From: a virus
Strand: one strand, 5' to 3'
Length of the DNA: 45,308 nt
Virus record (IMG/VR): IMGVR_UViG_3300005253_000019
Coordinates: 1-45,308 of that record
Position 1 is the first letter of the stretch, and every line of letters starts with the position of its first letter. Positions 24,420 through 31,941 of this stretch are shown piece after piece. The translations under genes were made by a program, and so were the position numbers. The notes under the pieces are model-generated. The model worked only from the letters and a program-made list of their open reading frames with translations, was not told where the DNA came from and searched no databases.

Positions 24420-25460
24420 CTATTTTTGATCTAATATGATCTGTTCTGATAATGCATAATTAATTACTTCTTGTGGTAATTTAATTTCAGTGTCACAGTT
24501 TTCACATTTTTTTGTTTTGATGATGTGTAGTAAATCTTCTTTGTAAAGTGGAATTTGGCAGTACCTACATTTTGAAACCGTTTTTGCAGAAAATGATTTA
24601 TCACAATCATAGCATTCTACTTCATCACTATCGGATTTTGGTCTAACTCTCCAGGAACCGCATACACATTGCACACCGTAGTAACCTAAGAAAATTGCCG
24701 TATCCCTGGTCCTGGGTTTTAACAATGGTAGCTTACTAATTTTTTCTCCACGTTGAAACTTGATAGCTTGTTTTGGTGACAGTAATTTTTTATTTTGTTC
24801 TTTAAATAATTCTATACGTTTTTCCATGTAGTGTTCTGCACCATTGCTTAAGCTTCCCAATGCAGTTGCCAAACAGTGCAGTAAAATTTGTTCAGTGTTA
24901 ATTGAAACTTTTGTTTTATCATCAAATGCATCATTCATATTTTTTATGATTGTAGATTGTTGTTGATAAAATTCTTTTACATTTTTTTGATCAAAAAAAA
25001 TCCCTAATTCTTCTTGTTCTTTTAATTTTTTAGATGTAATTTTACAAATCTCTTCAATGTGAAATAATAGGTGGATCGCTTGCTTATTTGGAGTATTTAT
25101 AGAACTATTTTCTAGTTCCCTGGGGGGAACCTCTCTGAAATTTCTTTCTTGATTAGTCCAATCGTTCTTCTTCATAACTCTATAAAAGTGTCCCGAATGC
25201 CAGGTATATTCTTCACGACTAATTTCTAATTCTTTATATTCTAATTCCCAAATTCTATCTTCGATTGATCTTTTCATTAATGTTGAAATTTGATCATTAG
25301 GGAAGCCAGTAATTTCTAATTCATTTCCCATGCTGATCCAGGTAGTTTCTTTTGTGGCATCACTTCTGCTGTAAATTTCTTCTTTAGCAGCTTGTTCAGC
25401 TAATTTAAAAAATTCATTAGATGGTTTTTCAACCTGTACGGTCTTTGAGAAAGTGTCCAT
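24420..25460 (-). CDS. Zinc-ribbon-containing protein of unknown function (346 aa)
   Basis: Residues about 1-225 are mostly helical with no recognised motif. The C-terminal part has two zinc modules: CVC...CYDC (about 269-290) and CRYC...CENC (about 302-328). It lies just upstream of the phosphoesterase and downstream of a zinc-ribbon gene and the putative annealing protein. A nucleic-acid-processing role is plausible; helicase, primase and nuclease motifs are not seen. Confidence 0.6.
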   Translation of the reverse strand: MDTFSKTVQVEKPSNEFFKLAEQAAKEEIYSRSDATKETTWISMGNELEITGFPNDQISTLMKRSIEDRIWELEYKELEISREEYTWHSGHFYRVMKKNDWTNQERNFREVPPRELENSSINTPNKQAIHLLFHIEEICKITSKKLKEQEELGIFFDQKNVKEFYQQQSTIIKNMNDAFDDKTKVSINTEQILLHCLATALGSLSNGAEHYMEKRIELFKEQNKKLLSPKQAIKFQRGEKISKLPLLKPRTRDTAIFLGYYGVQCVCGSWRVRPKSDSDEVECYDCDKSFSAKTVSKCRYCQIPLYKEDLLHIIKTKKCENCDTEIKLPQEVINYALSEQIILDQK

Positions 25461-25515
25461 TGATGCTTTACTAAAATAGTTCGTATAGAAAAAGTAAGGT
25501 AGAAGCTGATGTTGA

Positions 25516-25704
25516 CTAGTTTCTCAGCTTCTTTTTGGTTAGATCACTCCTGGTGTATGGCTTATTCCAGTATGGGCTTCTGCAGCCTGGGCATCTATTA
25601 GGCAGGGATTGTATTTTCCCTTTTTTGATAGTGGGATAAACTAGTGTGCCACAGGTTCGGCATTTGTATTCAGGCACACTAATCTTTTTTCCAGTTTTAG
25701 TCAA
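25516..25704 (-). CDS. Zinc-ribbon protein with SPYWN motif (62 aa)
   Basis: CRTCG (about 15-19) and CPGCRSPYWNKPY (about 38-50) form a zinc ribbon of a type common in thaumarchaeal genomes. The start is TTG overlapping the TGA of the annealing-protein candidate (TTGA). Likely DNA-binding; a regulator or recombination accessory. Confidence 0.75.
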   Translation of the reverse strand: MTKTGKKISVPEYKCRTCGTLVYPTIKKGKIQSLPNRCPGCRSPYWNKPYTRSDLTKKKLRN

Positions 25705-26246
25705 GCTCTAGTATCCTGGCCACCACAGGTATTGCAGGTCCTGGAGTTTTTATCACAGTTAGGTTTTACACATTTGCATGCAAATTTTTCTCCTTTATGG
25801 AGTTCTTTTACATCTTTAGCTTCTACAACTTTTAACAAACTCATTATTTCTAACTCTGGTATTTGTTTTCTCCAGGCGTTTCTTTCAGCTTTAGATAGTG
25901 CTTTAGTTCTTCCAAACTGATCATAACCAGTTCCATCTTTTGTTTTGGCCATGTATGGTGCTTCTGATATTCCTACAGATTCATGTTTTGTTTTTTGGTT
26001 TCTTACTTTGATTGATGCATACCAGATCCAGGTAGATGTATCTGTATCATCATGTTTTACCAATTCTACTTTTTCATCAAAAACTTCTAACGGTTGGCCA
26101 GCCTGGCTCATTTTTAGTGTTAAAAATTTTAATCCAATGTAGGTAATTTGTTTTACATCTTTACCACCAACTGATAAGCTATACACCATAGCTTGTTTCA
26201 GTGCTTTATCTGCTGCTAGGATCTGATCTTCATCTGCTTTTTCCAT
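25701..26246 (-). CDS. Possible single-strand annealing/recombination protein (181 aa)
   Basis: The segment DQFGRTKALSKAERNAWRKQIPE (about 115-137) recalls the KA.SKA.RNA line seen in phage annealing and related DNA-binding proteins, although an exact family is not recognised. A C-terminal zinc-binding tail has CKCVKPNC and CNTCGG. It sits upstream of zinc-ribbon and phosphoesterase genes and next to a DNA methyltransferase. If correct it would bind single strands during recombination-dependent replication. Confidence in the function is low, in the gene high. Confidence 0.5.
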   Translation of the reverse strand: MEKADEDQILAADKALKQAMVYSLSVGGKDVKQITYIGLKFLTLKMSQAGQPLEVFDEKVELVKHDDTDTSTWIWYASIKVRNQKTKHESVGISEAPYMAKTKDGTGYDQFGRTKALSKAERNAWRKQIPELEIMSLLKVVEAKDVKELHKGEKFACKCVKPNCDKNSRTCNTCGGQDTRA

Positions 26247-26310
26247 GATAGCAAATTCTGTTTTGGTTAATTGATTATTCGATATTTTATTTCACCTCCT
26301 CTAATTATTT

Positions 26311-27222
26311 TTAGTGTAACTCCAATAATTTTGATAAAATGAATTCTACCACTGGCACCGTCACTGCGTTTCCTAGCTGTTTGTATCTTTGTGCATCACT
26401 AACTCCGGATGTCCATCCATCTGGAAAACCTTGTAATCTTTCACATTCCAGAGGAGTCAATCTTCTAATACTTCCTTTTTCTATAATCCCAAAATCATTA
26501 TTTGCTGCTGTTAGGATCCAGGTTGTATCTCGTTTTTGTATTCTTTGTTTCATATTGGCACTTTTAAAACTCATGTAAATCATTGCTCTATTTCCATAGC
26601 CTTTTTGGTATCCTGAGTCAATTGTTGGAATAGTTTGACTCGATACCAATTTCCTAGATTTTTGTGTCTTTGATCGTGTTTCAACATTCCTTTCAATGCT
26701 TTCTTTGATAGGAAATATTTTTGGTGTGGATGCTCCTCTAAGATGTCCGATAATGAAGATTCTCTCTCTGTTTTGTGGGACGAAATATTTGCTGTTAAGC
26801 ACTTGCCATTCTGCATCATACCCGAGCTCATCCAGCGTTTTGAGGATTGTTTCGAATGTTCTTCCTTTGTCGTGGCTGAGCAGTCCTTTGACGTTTTCAA
26901 GGAGTAAAATCTTAGGTCTTTTTTGTTTTGTAATCCTAGCGATTTCAAAAAATAGCGTGCCTCTTGACTCTTCAAATCCGAGCCTTTTTCCAGCAATGCT
27001 GAAAGCTTGACAAGGGAATCCTGCACAGAGTCCGTCAATGTTTGGGAGTTGTTCTGGAATAATTTTTGTTGCATCTGTTTCGGAGGGATATCTTCCAAAA
27101 TTTTTTTTGTAGGTTTCCCTGGCGTATTTGTCAATTTCACATGCACCTACAATTTCTTGACCGGTGTTTTGTAATGCCAAATCGAAGCCACCTATACCTG
27201 AAAACAGTGAAAACCATTTCAT
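26311..27222 (-). CDS. C5-cytosine DNA methyltransferase (303 aa)
   Basis: All main motifs are intact: motif I FSGIGGFDLA (about 6-17), PCQ with catalytic Cys71, ENV (about 109-111), QNRERIF (about 149-155) and the C-terminal LTPLECERLQGFPDGW with QLGNAV. The region about 165-240 is the target-recognition domain. No companion restriction nuclease is adjacent. Likely methylates viral DNA against host restriction. ATG overlaps the TGA of a 34-aa gene. Confidence 0.95.
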   Translation of the reverse strand: MKWFSLFSGIGGFDLALQNTGQEIVGACEIDKYARETYKKNFGRYPSETDATKIIPEQLPNIDGLCAGFPCQAFSIAGKRLGFEESRGTLFFEIARITKQKRPKILLLENVKGLLSHDKGRTFETILKTLDELGYDAEWQVLNSKYFVPQNRERIFIIGHLRGASTPKIFPIKESIERNVETRSKTQKSRKLVSSQTIPTIDSGYQKGYGNRAMIYMSFKSANMKQRIQKRDTTWILTAANNDFGIIEKGSIRRLTPLECERLQGFPDGWTSGVSDAQRYKQLGNAVTVPVVEFILSKLLELH

Positions 27223-27323
27223 TTACACACCTTACAATCTTTTAGAGAGCAAGTTTTAGCACCTAATGCTCTAAATTTACTCCATGCTATATGATTGAGA
27301 TAATCTGTTAATGTGAAACTCAT
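27219..27323 (-). CDS. Cys-rich microprotein (34 aa)
   Basis: 34 codons; a helix followed by CSLKDCKVCK. Starts 1 nt after the stop of the preceding gene and ends overlapping the methyltransferase ATG (ATGA). Function unknown; possibly a zinc-binding adaptor. Confidence 0.6.
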   Translation of the reverse strand: MSFTLTDYLNHIAWSKFRALGAKTCSLKDCKVCK

Positions 27324-27324
27324 T

Positions 27325-27405
27325 TTATTTACAATCACATTCTGTAAGTAAACAGTTTTTATGATCTCCTTTTTCACAATTTTCACAAAGCAGTTTTTCT
27401 TTCAT
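27325..27405 (-). CDS. Cys-rich microprotein (26 aa)
   Basis: 26 codons with CENC, C and CDC (about 7-25). ATG overlaps the preceding TGA. Too short for family assignment; fits the coupled microprotein run. Confidence 0.55.
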   Translation of the reverse strand: MKEKLLCENCEKGDHKNCLLTECDCK

Positions 27406-27635
27406 TCATTCAATTCCATAATTAAAATAGGTATATCTGTTTCAGGATCAAAAATTTGACCCTCTCTTTCACATATTCTTTCAGAACAAATTAAAAATGA
27501 GTCAGGGTCCATTCTTATACAAAATTTCCCTTCCAGGGATTCACCACAAATGTAACATTCATCTTTATCTTCACCCATTAGTGCAGGAATCATGTTACCA
27601 CTTTCTAATTGTATGCTGCTAAAAATGTAGGCCAT
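27402..27635 (-). CDS. Zinc-binding small protein (77 aa)
   Basis: CYICG (about 27-31) and CSERICE (about 50-56) suggest a treble-clef-like metal site within an acidic beta protein. ATG overlaps the TAA of the 38-aa gene (TAATG). Unknown role. Confidence 0.65.
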   Translation of the reverse strand: MAYIFSSIQLESGNMIPALMGEDKDECYICGESLEGKFCIRMDPDSFLICSERICEREGQIFDPETDIPILIMELNE

Positions 27636-27751
27636 TATGGCTCAATCTCTTTATACAAGATACCTAAAATTTCATCTAAAGATTTTCTGGAAACATCATG
27701 TTTGTTTACGATGTAAATAACTTCTAATTTTGCTTCGTAGTCTGTAGCCAT
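27635..27751 (-). CDS. Helical microprotein (38 aa)
   Basis: 38 codons forming two short helices (YEAKLEVIYIV and SLDEILGILYKEI). Ends in TAATG overlap with the next gene. Possible protein-protein adaptor. Confidence 0.55.
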   Translation of the reverse strand: MATDYEAKLEVIYIVNKHDVSRKSLDEILGILYKEIEP

Positions 27752-27753
27752 AG

Positions 27754-27846
27754 TTACTTTTCCTCTACCCCACAAGTTAGACATTCATATTCATCATCAT
27801 CTAATTTTATTATAGAGTGTCCTTCGTGTTTGTCGAACCAGTTCAT
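27754..27846 (-). CDS. Zinc-knuckle microprotein (30 aa)
   Basis: Acidic 30-aa peptide with CLTCG (about 22-26) and His6/His10. ATG overlaps the preceding TGA by four bases. Part of the early coupled array. Confidence 0.6.
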   Translation of the reverse strand: MNWFDKHEGHSIIKLDDDEYECLTCGVEEK

Positions 27847-28169
27847 TTTTTCCTCATGTTAATTAGAAGGTTGTTTCTTGTTTCCATTATGATAGCCATC
27901 ACAGTCGCTTTTGTGGCATCAAATAGATAGTAAAATAAGTTTACATAATAGTTTCCATACTCATCCGTAATTCTATCAGTTCCTAGAAGCTTGGCATCTA
28001 AATGGTCAAATTGGATGGGAATAGATTTTATATACTTTCTAGGTTTTAGCATTCCTCCACATGACCTGTGTGGAATTCTAAATATTGGTTTTATCCAATT
28101 TTTCTCTTCCGCATCATGTACTGTCTGTCTTACTTGATCATTGACATAGATTGTTATTGTGCCTTTCAT
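27843..28169 (-). CDS. Hypothetical protein (108 aa)
   Basis: Alpha/beta protein with an N-terminal strand pair, a middle strand run and a C-terminal helix. No motif recognised. Start overlaps the preceding gene's stop. It is the largest product of the first unit leaving the 28.5 kb control region. Confidence 0.65.
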   Translation of the reverse strand: MKGTITIYVNDQVRQTVHDAEEKNWIKPIFRIPHRSCGGMLKPRKYIKSIPIQFDHLDAKLLGTDRITDEYGNYYVNLFYYLFDATKATVMAIIMETRNNLLINMRKK

Positions 28170-28285
28170 TTTTCTCTCTTTGGTAATAGTTGACCAACAT
28201 GTGGATTTGAATCTAAACGATTTGATTCTTCAATGAGAAAAGCTAGTGCTCTGAATCCTTCCCTTATCTTTTTTCCTGACTTCAT
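28166..28285 (-). CDS. Basic microprotein (39 aa)
   Basis: 39 codons: Lys/Arg-rich start (KSGKKIREGFRALAF), acidic middle, Arg/Lys end. Both ends overlap neighbours by ATGA. Unknown function. Confidence 0.6.
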   Translation of the reverse strand: MKSGKKIREGFRALAFLIEESNRLDSNPHVGQLLPKREK

Positions 28286-28398
28286 TCCTCACAAATCTCC
28301 ATTATCTCATTTACTATATCATTATCCTCATAAGATGATGGTGATAAGTTGGATGCTGGCTGATAGATGCGGTCTAGTTTTTGTTCAGGTGTTAATAT
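28282..28398 (-). CDS. Microprotein with non-standard start (38 aa)
   Basis: The frame is closed by TAA upstream and has no ATG, GTG or TTG until near its end. The likely first codon is ATA at 28398, inside a six-codon ORF whose TAA lies four bases on. The end overlaps the next ATG (ATGA), supporting translation. The peptide is helical and acidic (LTPEQKLDRIYQP...MEICEE). A -1 slip from the MGYKQY frame is an alternative start route. Confidence 0.45.
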   Translation of the reverse strand: MLTPEQKLDRIYQPASNLSPSSYEDNDIVNEIMEICEE

Positions 28399-28412
28399 TG
28401 TTTATACCCCAT
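28392..28412 (-). CDS. Six-codon ORF (MGYKQY)
   Basis: ATG at 28412, two bases after the preceding gene's TAA, encodes six residues and stops inside the region where the 38-aa gene opens. It may be a reinitiation leader for that gene, or the N-terminus of a -1 frameshift product. Confidence 0.3.
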   Translation of the reverse strand: MGYKQY

Positions 28413-28414
28413 TA

Positions 28415-28537
28415 TTAACGCAACTCTCTTACTGGTTTCCCTGCTGTCACATGAACACTTTTCACGGTACAGCTTGTTATTTTAGTTTCTAGACCAAATT
28501 TTCTTTTTTTATTTTCCGTTTTTGTTATTGTTTGCAT
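28415..28537 (-). CDS. First leftward gene from the control region, basic peptide (40 aa)
   Basis: 40 codons rich in Lys, Thr and Arg (MQTITKTENKKRKFG). A TATA box candidate is 23-31 nt upstream, implying a leaderless mRNA starting at this ATG. A small DNA-binding or regulatory peptide is possible. Confidence 0.6.
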   Translation of the reverse strand: MQTITKTENKKRKFGLETKITSCTVKSVHVTAGKPVRELR

Positions 28538-28636
28538 ACTATAGTGTATCCATACTTGGTTATAAAAGTATATACTTTTAGTATATTATATTAGTATTAA
28601 TACTAGTGTATGGTATGATAATCATTGGCAATAGTA
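28538..28636. promoter_or_regulatory. Divergent control region with two palindromes
   Basis: Separates leftward ATG 28537 and rightward ATG 28637. Holds perfect palindromes TAAAAGTATATACTTTTA (28563-28580) and TAGTATTAATACTA (28592-28605), with AGTGTAT repeated near both ends. Dimeric regulator sites overlapping TATA boxes are inferred. Confidence 0.75.
28560..28568 (-). promoter_or_regulatory. Candidate TATA box of the leftward early unit
   Basis: CTTTTATAA on the minus strand, 23-31 nt from ATG 28537. It overlaps the 18-bp palindrome, so a bound regulator would block TBP. Confidence 0.55.
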
Positions 28637-28747
28637 ATGGTAGAGGCTTGTAAATGTAATGTTTGTAAACATGTATGGTTTCCACGTTCGGATAATCCTG
28701 ATCCTGTTTCCTGTGCAAAATGTAAGACTCCTTACTGGAATCGATGA
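28637..28747 (+). CDS. Zinc-ribbon protein with SPYWN-like motif (36 aa)
   Basis: One of two clear plus-strand genes. CKCNVC (about 5-10) and CAKCKTPYWNR (about 26-36) are the same zinc ribbon type as at 25516. It is alone downstream of the palindromic control region, the usual position of a regulator controlling divergent operons. Repressor or activator role is inference. Confidence 0.7.
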   Translation: MVEACKCNVCKHVWFPRSDNPDPVSCAKCKTPYWNR

Positions 28748-28770
28748 AAAAAAGGTTTCATTAGAGAATA

Positions 28771-28947
28771 TTATTTTCGCATTTTTGTGGCTTTTATAAT
28801 TACGGTTCTGGTGTAATCCCAGGCTGTGGCATCAGCAACTCCCATCCTTTTTGCTTCAGAAAATATCTCAGCCTGGTTTCCCCTGGCCAGGTAGATTCTT
28901 AATAATGAATTTAGTCTGCCTGATCTAATTACATCTTTACTGACCAT
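28771..28947 (-). CDS. Small helical DNA-binding-like protein (58 aa)
   Basis: Two helices (DVIRSGRLNSLLRIYLA and QAEIFSEAKRMGVADATAWDYTRTV) with a turn resembling helix-turn-helix. The leader is TAGGAAGTGAAATAG just before ATG, and the gene ends 24 bp before the convergent zinc-ribbon gene. Possibly a regulator; no family named. Confidence 0.55.
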   Translation of the reverse strand: MVSKDVIRSGRLNSLLRIYLARGNQAEIFSEAKRMGVADATAWDYTRTVIIKATKMRK

Positions 28948-28952
28948 CTATT

Positions 28953-29300
28953 TCACTTCCTAAGATTAAGACATTCATCACAATCAATAGTCTTGCATAC
29001 CCATTCTTGTTTTTCATTACTCCAACGATACTCATGTCTTTTTTTAGGTCTAGTTTTAGTATAACGTTCAGGTTTTAGTGGACAGTCTTTATGATAACAT
29101 ATCCATCCATCATCATTATAATTCATATTATTATTACAATGTGGACATTTCTTTAAAGCTAATTTTTCCCATTTTTCAAAAGTATCATCTGGAACATCTT
29201 GAAACAATGGCCAACTTCCTCGATAATTGTCAATACATTTAGAATGATCTGCCTGCCACCCATCATATTCATAATTACAATCATTACATATTTGCTTCAT
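28953..29300 (-). CDS. Multi-zinc-site protein (115 aa)
   Basis: Cysteine pairs at CNDC (about 5-8), CPHC (about 52-55), CYHKDC (about 69-74) and CKTIDCDEC (about 103-111) suggest two or three zinc modules. ATG follows GGAGTGAGAAATAG. Likely nucleic-acid binding; specific role unknown. Confidence 0.65.
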   Translation of the reverse strand: MKQICNDCNYEYDGWQADHSKCIDNYRGSWPLFQDVPDDTFEKWEKLALKKCPHCNNNMNYNDDGWICYHKDCPLKPERYTKTRPKKRHEYRWSNEKQEWVCKTIDCDECLNLRK

Positions 29301-29325
29301 CTATTTCTCACTCCAATGTTTTATT

Positions 29326-31092
29326 TCAATCATTCCCCAACATCTCCTTTGATACACTGTATAATCCATCATATAATCTATTCATTAATCCCAATGAAAC
29401 TAATTTAGATACACTGTTACTAAAGCCACCACTGTTTGCAGAATAATTTGTAGCTTCTGCCAGTGAATCTTTAGTATGATCTCCTGGATTTTCGCATATT
29501 ACTTTTAGAATTGCTGCAGGGCATTTACCTAATTTAGTCATCCAGAAATTTAATAGATCTTGTGTAGTGGCCGGGATTGGTTCATAGTCTTTTACATTAT
29601 CCATACCAAGATCAGTAAGCTGTAGACCATCACCATTTCCTGCAATCAATGCTAGAGATTTTAATCTAGATATTGAATTACTAAAGCCACCTGATTTGAA
29701 ACTATAACCTGCAATGATTGCTATCTGCTGTTTGGAAGATGATTTACCACGTTGAGCTAGTGCGATTAAGATTTGTGTTTCACATCTTCCTAATTTACCA
29801 TCTTCTGTAAATGGTATTGCTCTCGATGTAAGTTCTAATGGTTTTGAATATAATGTGTGTTTAACTGGTAGTGATCCACTGGTACCAGGTTTTGATAATC
29901 CAGGTGGAGTTAAAAATTTCTTTAAATCTAAATGTAATACTGGATCAACGTTTCCTTTGATAAATTCATTATCCTGGTCTAATGTGGCTTGAAGTCTAAC
30001 AGCTAATTCTTTTAGCATTTGCCGATTTGCTTTATTTTGCCTAACATAGATTGCATGATTTTTGATAGCTTCTTCAAATTTATTCTTGGCATCATTTATG
30101 GCTTTGTTATATCCTGTAGTATATGCCTTCTCAATTGCTTTAGGATCTTCTTTAGGTTGGCCAGCCTTTAATTTTCTATTCTCTACAGTTAATTCAGTAA
30201 TTTTTAATTTACAGTCTTGGATAGTTTTCATTTCATTTGCAGCTTCTTTTGGTAACTCTGCAAAGTTTTTCATTAATCCCTGGATTTTAGATTTGTTTAC
30301 AGGTGTGTATTCTCTAATTGATCCAATCTCTTCATGCATAGATTTTGTTTCATAAGCTTTTACCTTGATTGTATCTTCTGAAATTGCTGGACCAAATGCA
30401 TAAAATTCATGTTTTAGTTTTCTTAATACAGTACTGTCTTTGATTCCAAGTTCTTCTGCTGCTCTTTTCCTATCATTATCCAGGGAACATCTGCCAATGA
30501 ATTTTGTATTTAATTCTGCAGCAACATCCTTGTTAAATTTGGATATCCTTTGAGTTGCACAGACTAAAGCATATCCTCTTTTACGCCCTCTGCTGGCCAT
30601 ATCTGCAACTGCTTCTAGTGATTCTGCATGGGTTTTTTCAGGAGCAAATACGTGGGCTTCATCTAAAATAATTATACAAGGATGCCAAAGATTTTTTGGA
30701 AGGTTTACCATTGCGTTAAAAAATGCTTTTACAAATCTAATTCTCTCAAATGGATTTAATTCATAAAGATCAATGATTGTATTTGCTGAAGTTTCCATTA
30801 GTTTTTTTGCAAGTAGTGGAGCATGTTTTACATCTGCCTGGATATCAGCTGCTGGACCTTTGGCAACTAAGAGAAATTCATATTTTTCTCGTAAAGTGTG
30901 AAACTCTCCCTCTGGATCTAATAATATTAGTTGAACTTTGCCATGAGATTCTTCATTAAGTTTTCTAATCCAATGACTTTTTCCACCTCCAGAGTTGGCT
31001 TGTAGTAATACTCTGGATTTTATTATCTCCTGAAGATTTATTGGGACATCTTTTTTTGTGTTGACATCATAAACGATTTTAAGATCAGTCAT
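29326..31092 (-). CDS. HerA/FtsK-like ATPase with two C-terminal winged helices (588 aa)
   Basis: Residues 1-260 are a HerA-type ATPase: Walker A NSGGGKS (about 33-39), Walker B IIILDEAH (about 140-147) and an Arg-finger region near RGRKRGYAL. A coiled coil follows (about 290-370). The C-terminus carries two similar winged-helix units, marked by GYSFKSGGFSNSISRLKSL and NYSANSGGFSNSVSKLVSL. HerA proteins pump or remodel DNA in archaea. In a virus without its own polymerase this may serve replication, segregation or genome modification. Confidence 0.85.
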   Translation of the reverse strand: MTDLKIVYDVNTKKDVPINLQEIIKSRVLLQANSGGGKSHWIRKLNEESHGKVQLILLDPEGEFHTLREKYEFLLVAKGPAADIQADVKHAPLLAKKLMETSANTIIDLYELNPFERIRFVKAFFNAMVNLPKNLWHPCIIILDEAHVFAPEKTHAESLEAVADMASRGRKRGYALVCATQRISKFNKDVAAELNTKFIGRCSLDNDRKRAAEELGIKDSTVLRKLKHEFYAFGPAISEDTIKVKAYETKSMHEEIGSIREYTPVNKSKIQGLMKNFAELPKEAANEMKTIQDCKLKITELTVENRKLKAGQPKEDPKAIEKAYTTGYNKAINDAKNKFEEAIKNHAIYVRQNKANRQMLKELAVRLQATLDQDNEFIKGNVDPVLHLDLKKFLTPPGLSKPGTSGSLPVKHTLYSKPLELTSRAIPFTEDGKLGRCETQILIALAQRGKSSSKQQIAIIAGYSFKSGGFSNSISRLKSLALIAGNGDGLQLTDLGMDNVKDYEPIPATTQDLLNFWMTKLGKCPAAILKVICENPGDHTKDSLAEATNYSANSGGFSNSVSKLVSLGLMNRLYDGLYSVSKEMLGND

Positions 31093-31489
31093 TAGTTAGC
31101 TCCGCAAATATTGTTCTGTAGAAGTTTGGTTTTTTTGCATCAGTATCAGCAGGATCATAATCTTGTGCCCATTGATGAATTATACTATGTGCTGTTTGAT
31201 TCATGTATAACATCCAGACGGTAAAATATTTGTAATTTCCACCATCTTTTATTGCATGTAAAAGATGTTCTGATTCCATCATTCCAGTGTTATGAGGTTC
31301 CCAATCATATTTGGAACCCTTTAATCTTTCATACATTTTCATTGCCATTTTTTTTACTGTTCTTCTAGCTACCATTTGAGCATGATTAGTATGGCAATCA
31401 TATTTTGCTTCGTGAGTGTAAATGTAAATAACAACTGCATACTTAGCTACCTTTGGCACAGTTCTACTACCAAATATTCTATGTTTCAT
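31085..31489 (-). CDS. Hypothetical protein upstream of the HerA-like gene (134 aa)
   Basis: Not recognised. Basic N-terminal half, central helices with several Met and His residues, acidic turn (DYDPADTD). Its end overlaps the ATPase start by 8 nt, so the two are coupled. A HerA accessory is possible: partner nucleases normally lie here, but no NurA motif is seen. Confidence 0.65.
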   Translation of the reverse strand: MKHRIFGSRTVPKVAKYAVVIYIYTHEAKYDCHTNHAQMVARRTVKKMAMKMYERLKGSKYDWEPHNTGMMESEHLLHAIKDGGNYKYFTVWMLYMNQTAHSIIHQWAQDYDPADTDAKKPNFYRTIFAELTND

Positions 31490-31635
31490 GTAGTTACCAC
31501 CTTGTATTTTTTACACCATTCATCTACATGATCATGGCTGCAAAACCATAAGATTATGCCTTTATGCTCTTTGTAAACTCCATCATCTTTATTGGAATAG
31601 TTTCCACACCAGTGGCAGCATTCTTTTTCATTCAA
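31486..31635 (-). CDS. TRASH-like zinc microprotein (49 aa)
   Basis: CCHWCG with a later WFCSHDH...WC makes a treble-clef pattern like the TRASH/YHS zinc domain. The TTG start overlaps the previous TGA (TTGA), the TGA overlaps the next ATG (ATGA). Metal or nucleic-acid sensing is possible. Confidence 0.6.
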   Translation of the reverse strand: MNEKECCHWCGNYSNKDDGVYKEHKGIILWFCSHDHVDEWCKKYKVVTT

Positions 31636-31787
31636 GATTCTACTGCCTCCTGGAAGCAATGTTTACAAATTACGCAATCATCATCTATAACACCAAAGAC
31701 ATTTTTGAACAAAACTAATCTATAACAATCACAAATATGTAAACCAATCTTATGTAAGATCCGATTAAATTTTATCCAATTAATCAT
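31632..31787 (-). CDS. Cys-rich microprotein (51 aa)
   Basis: 51 aa with CDC in the first half and CVICKHC at about 39-45, forming a zinc knuckle after a basic, hydrophobic N-terminal helix. Coupled at both ends. Unknown function. Confidence 0.6.
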   Translation of the reverse strand: MINWIKFNRILHKIGLHICDCYRLVLFKNVFGVIDDDCVICKHCFQEAVES

Positions 31788-31941
31788 CTACAAACCTCTC
31801 AAAAATTCCATGATTCAGTATAATTATGTAGGTGTCTTTTGGTTCATGTAAAAATGAAAAAATAACAAAACCGTAAATCGATATTGATATATCAGTAACT
31901 TTTGTCTCAGTAGATAATTTTCTCCAGCAAAAACGTTTCAT
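31780..31941 (-). CDS. Hydrophobic small protein (53 aa)
   Basis: Residues about 20-33 (SISIYGFVIFSFL) are hydrophobic enough for one membrane helix; basic start, no cysteine pair. ATG overlaps the preceding TGA (ATGA) and its end overlaps the next ATG region by 8 nt. Membrane peptide candidate. Confidence 0.5.
   Translation of the reverse strand: MKRFCWRKLSTETKVTDISISIYGFVIFSFLHEPKDTYIIILNHGIFERFVDD

Noticed and set aside
26580-27146. 188-codon minus-strand frame inside the cytosine methyltransferase
   Set aside because: It overlaps a gene with all catalytic motifs in another frame, and its sequence is low complexity with no start signal.
28233-28418. 61-codon plus-strand frame
   Set aside because: It lies opposite three coupled minus-strand microprotein genes, and has no promoter or ribosome site.
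20013-31899. 15-bp near repeat TTGAT(A/G)TATCAGTAA at about 20014 and 31885
   Set aside because: One copy is inside a coding region; one mismatch in AT-rich DNA can arise by chance.
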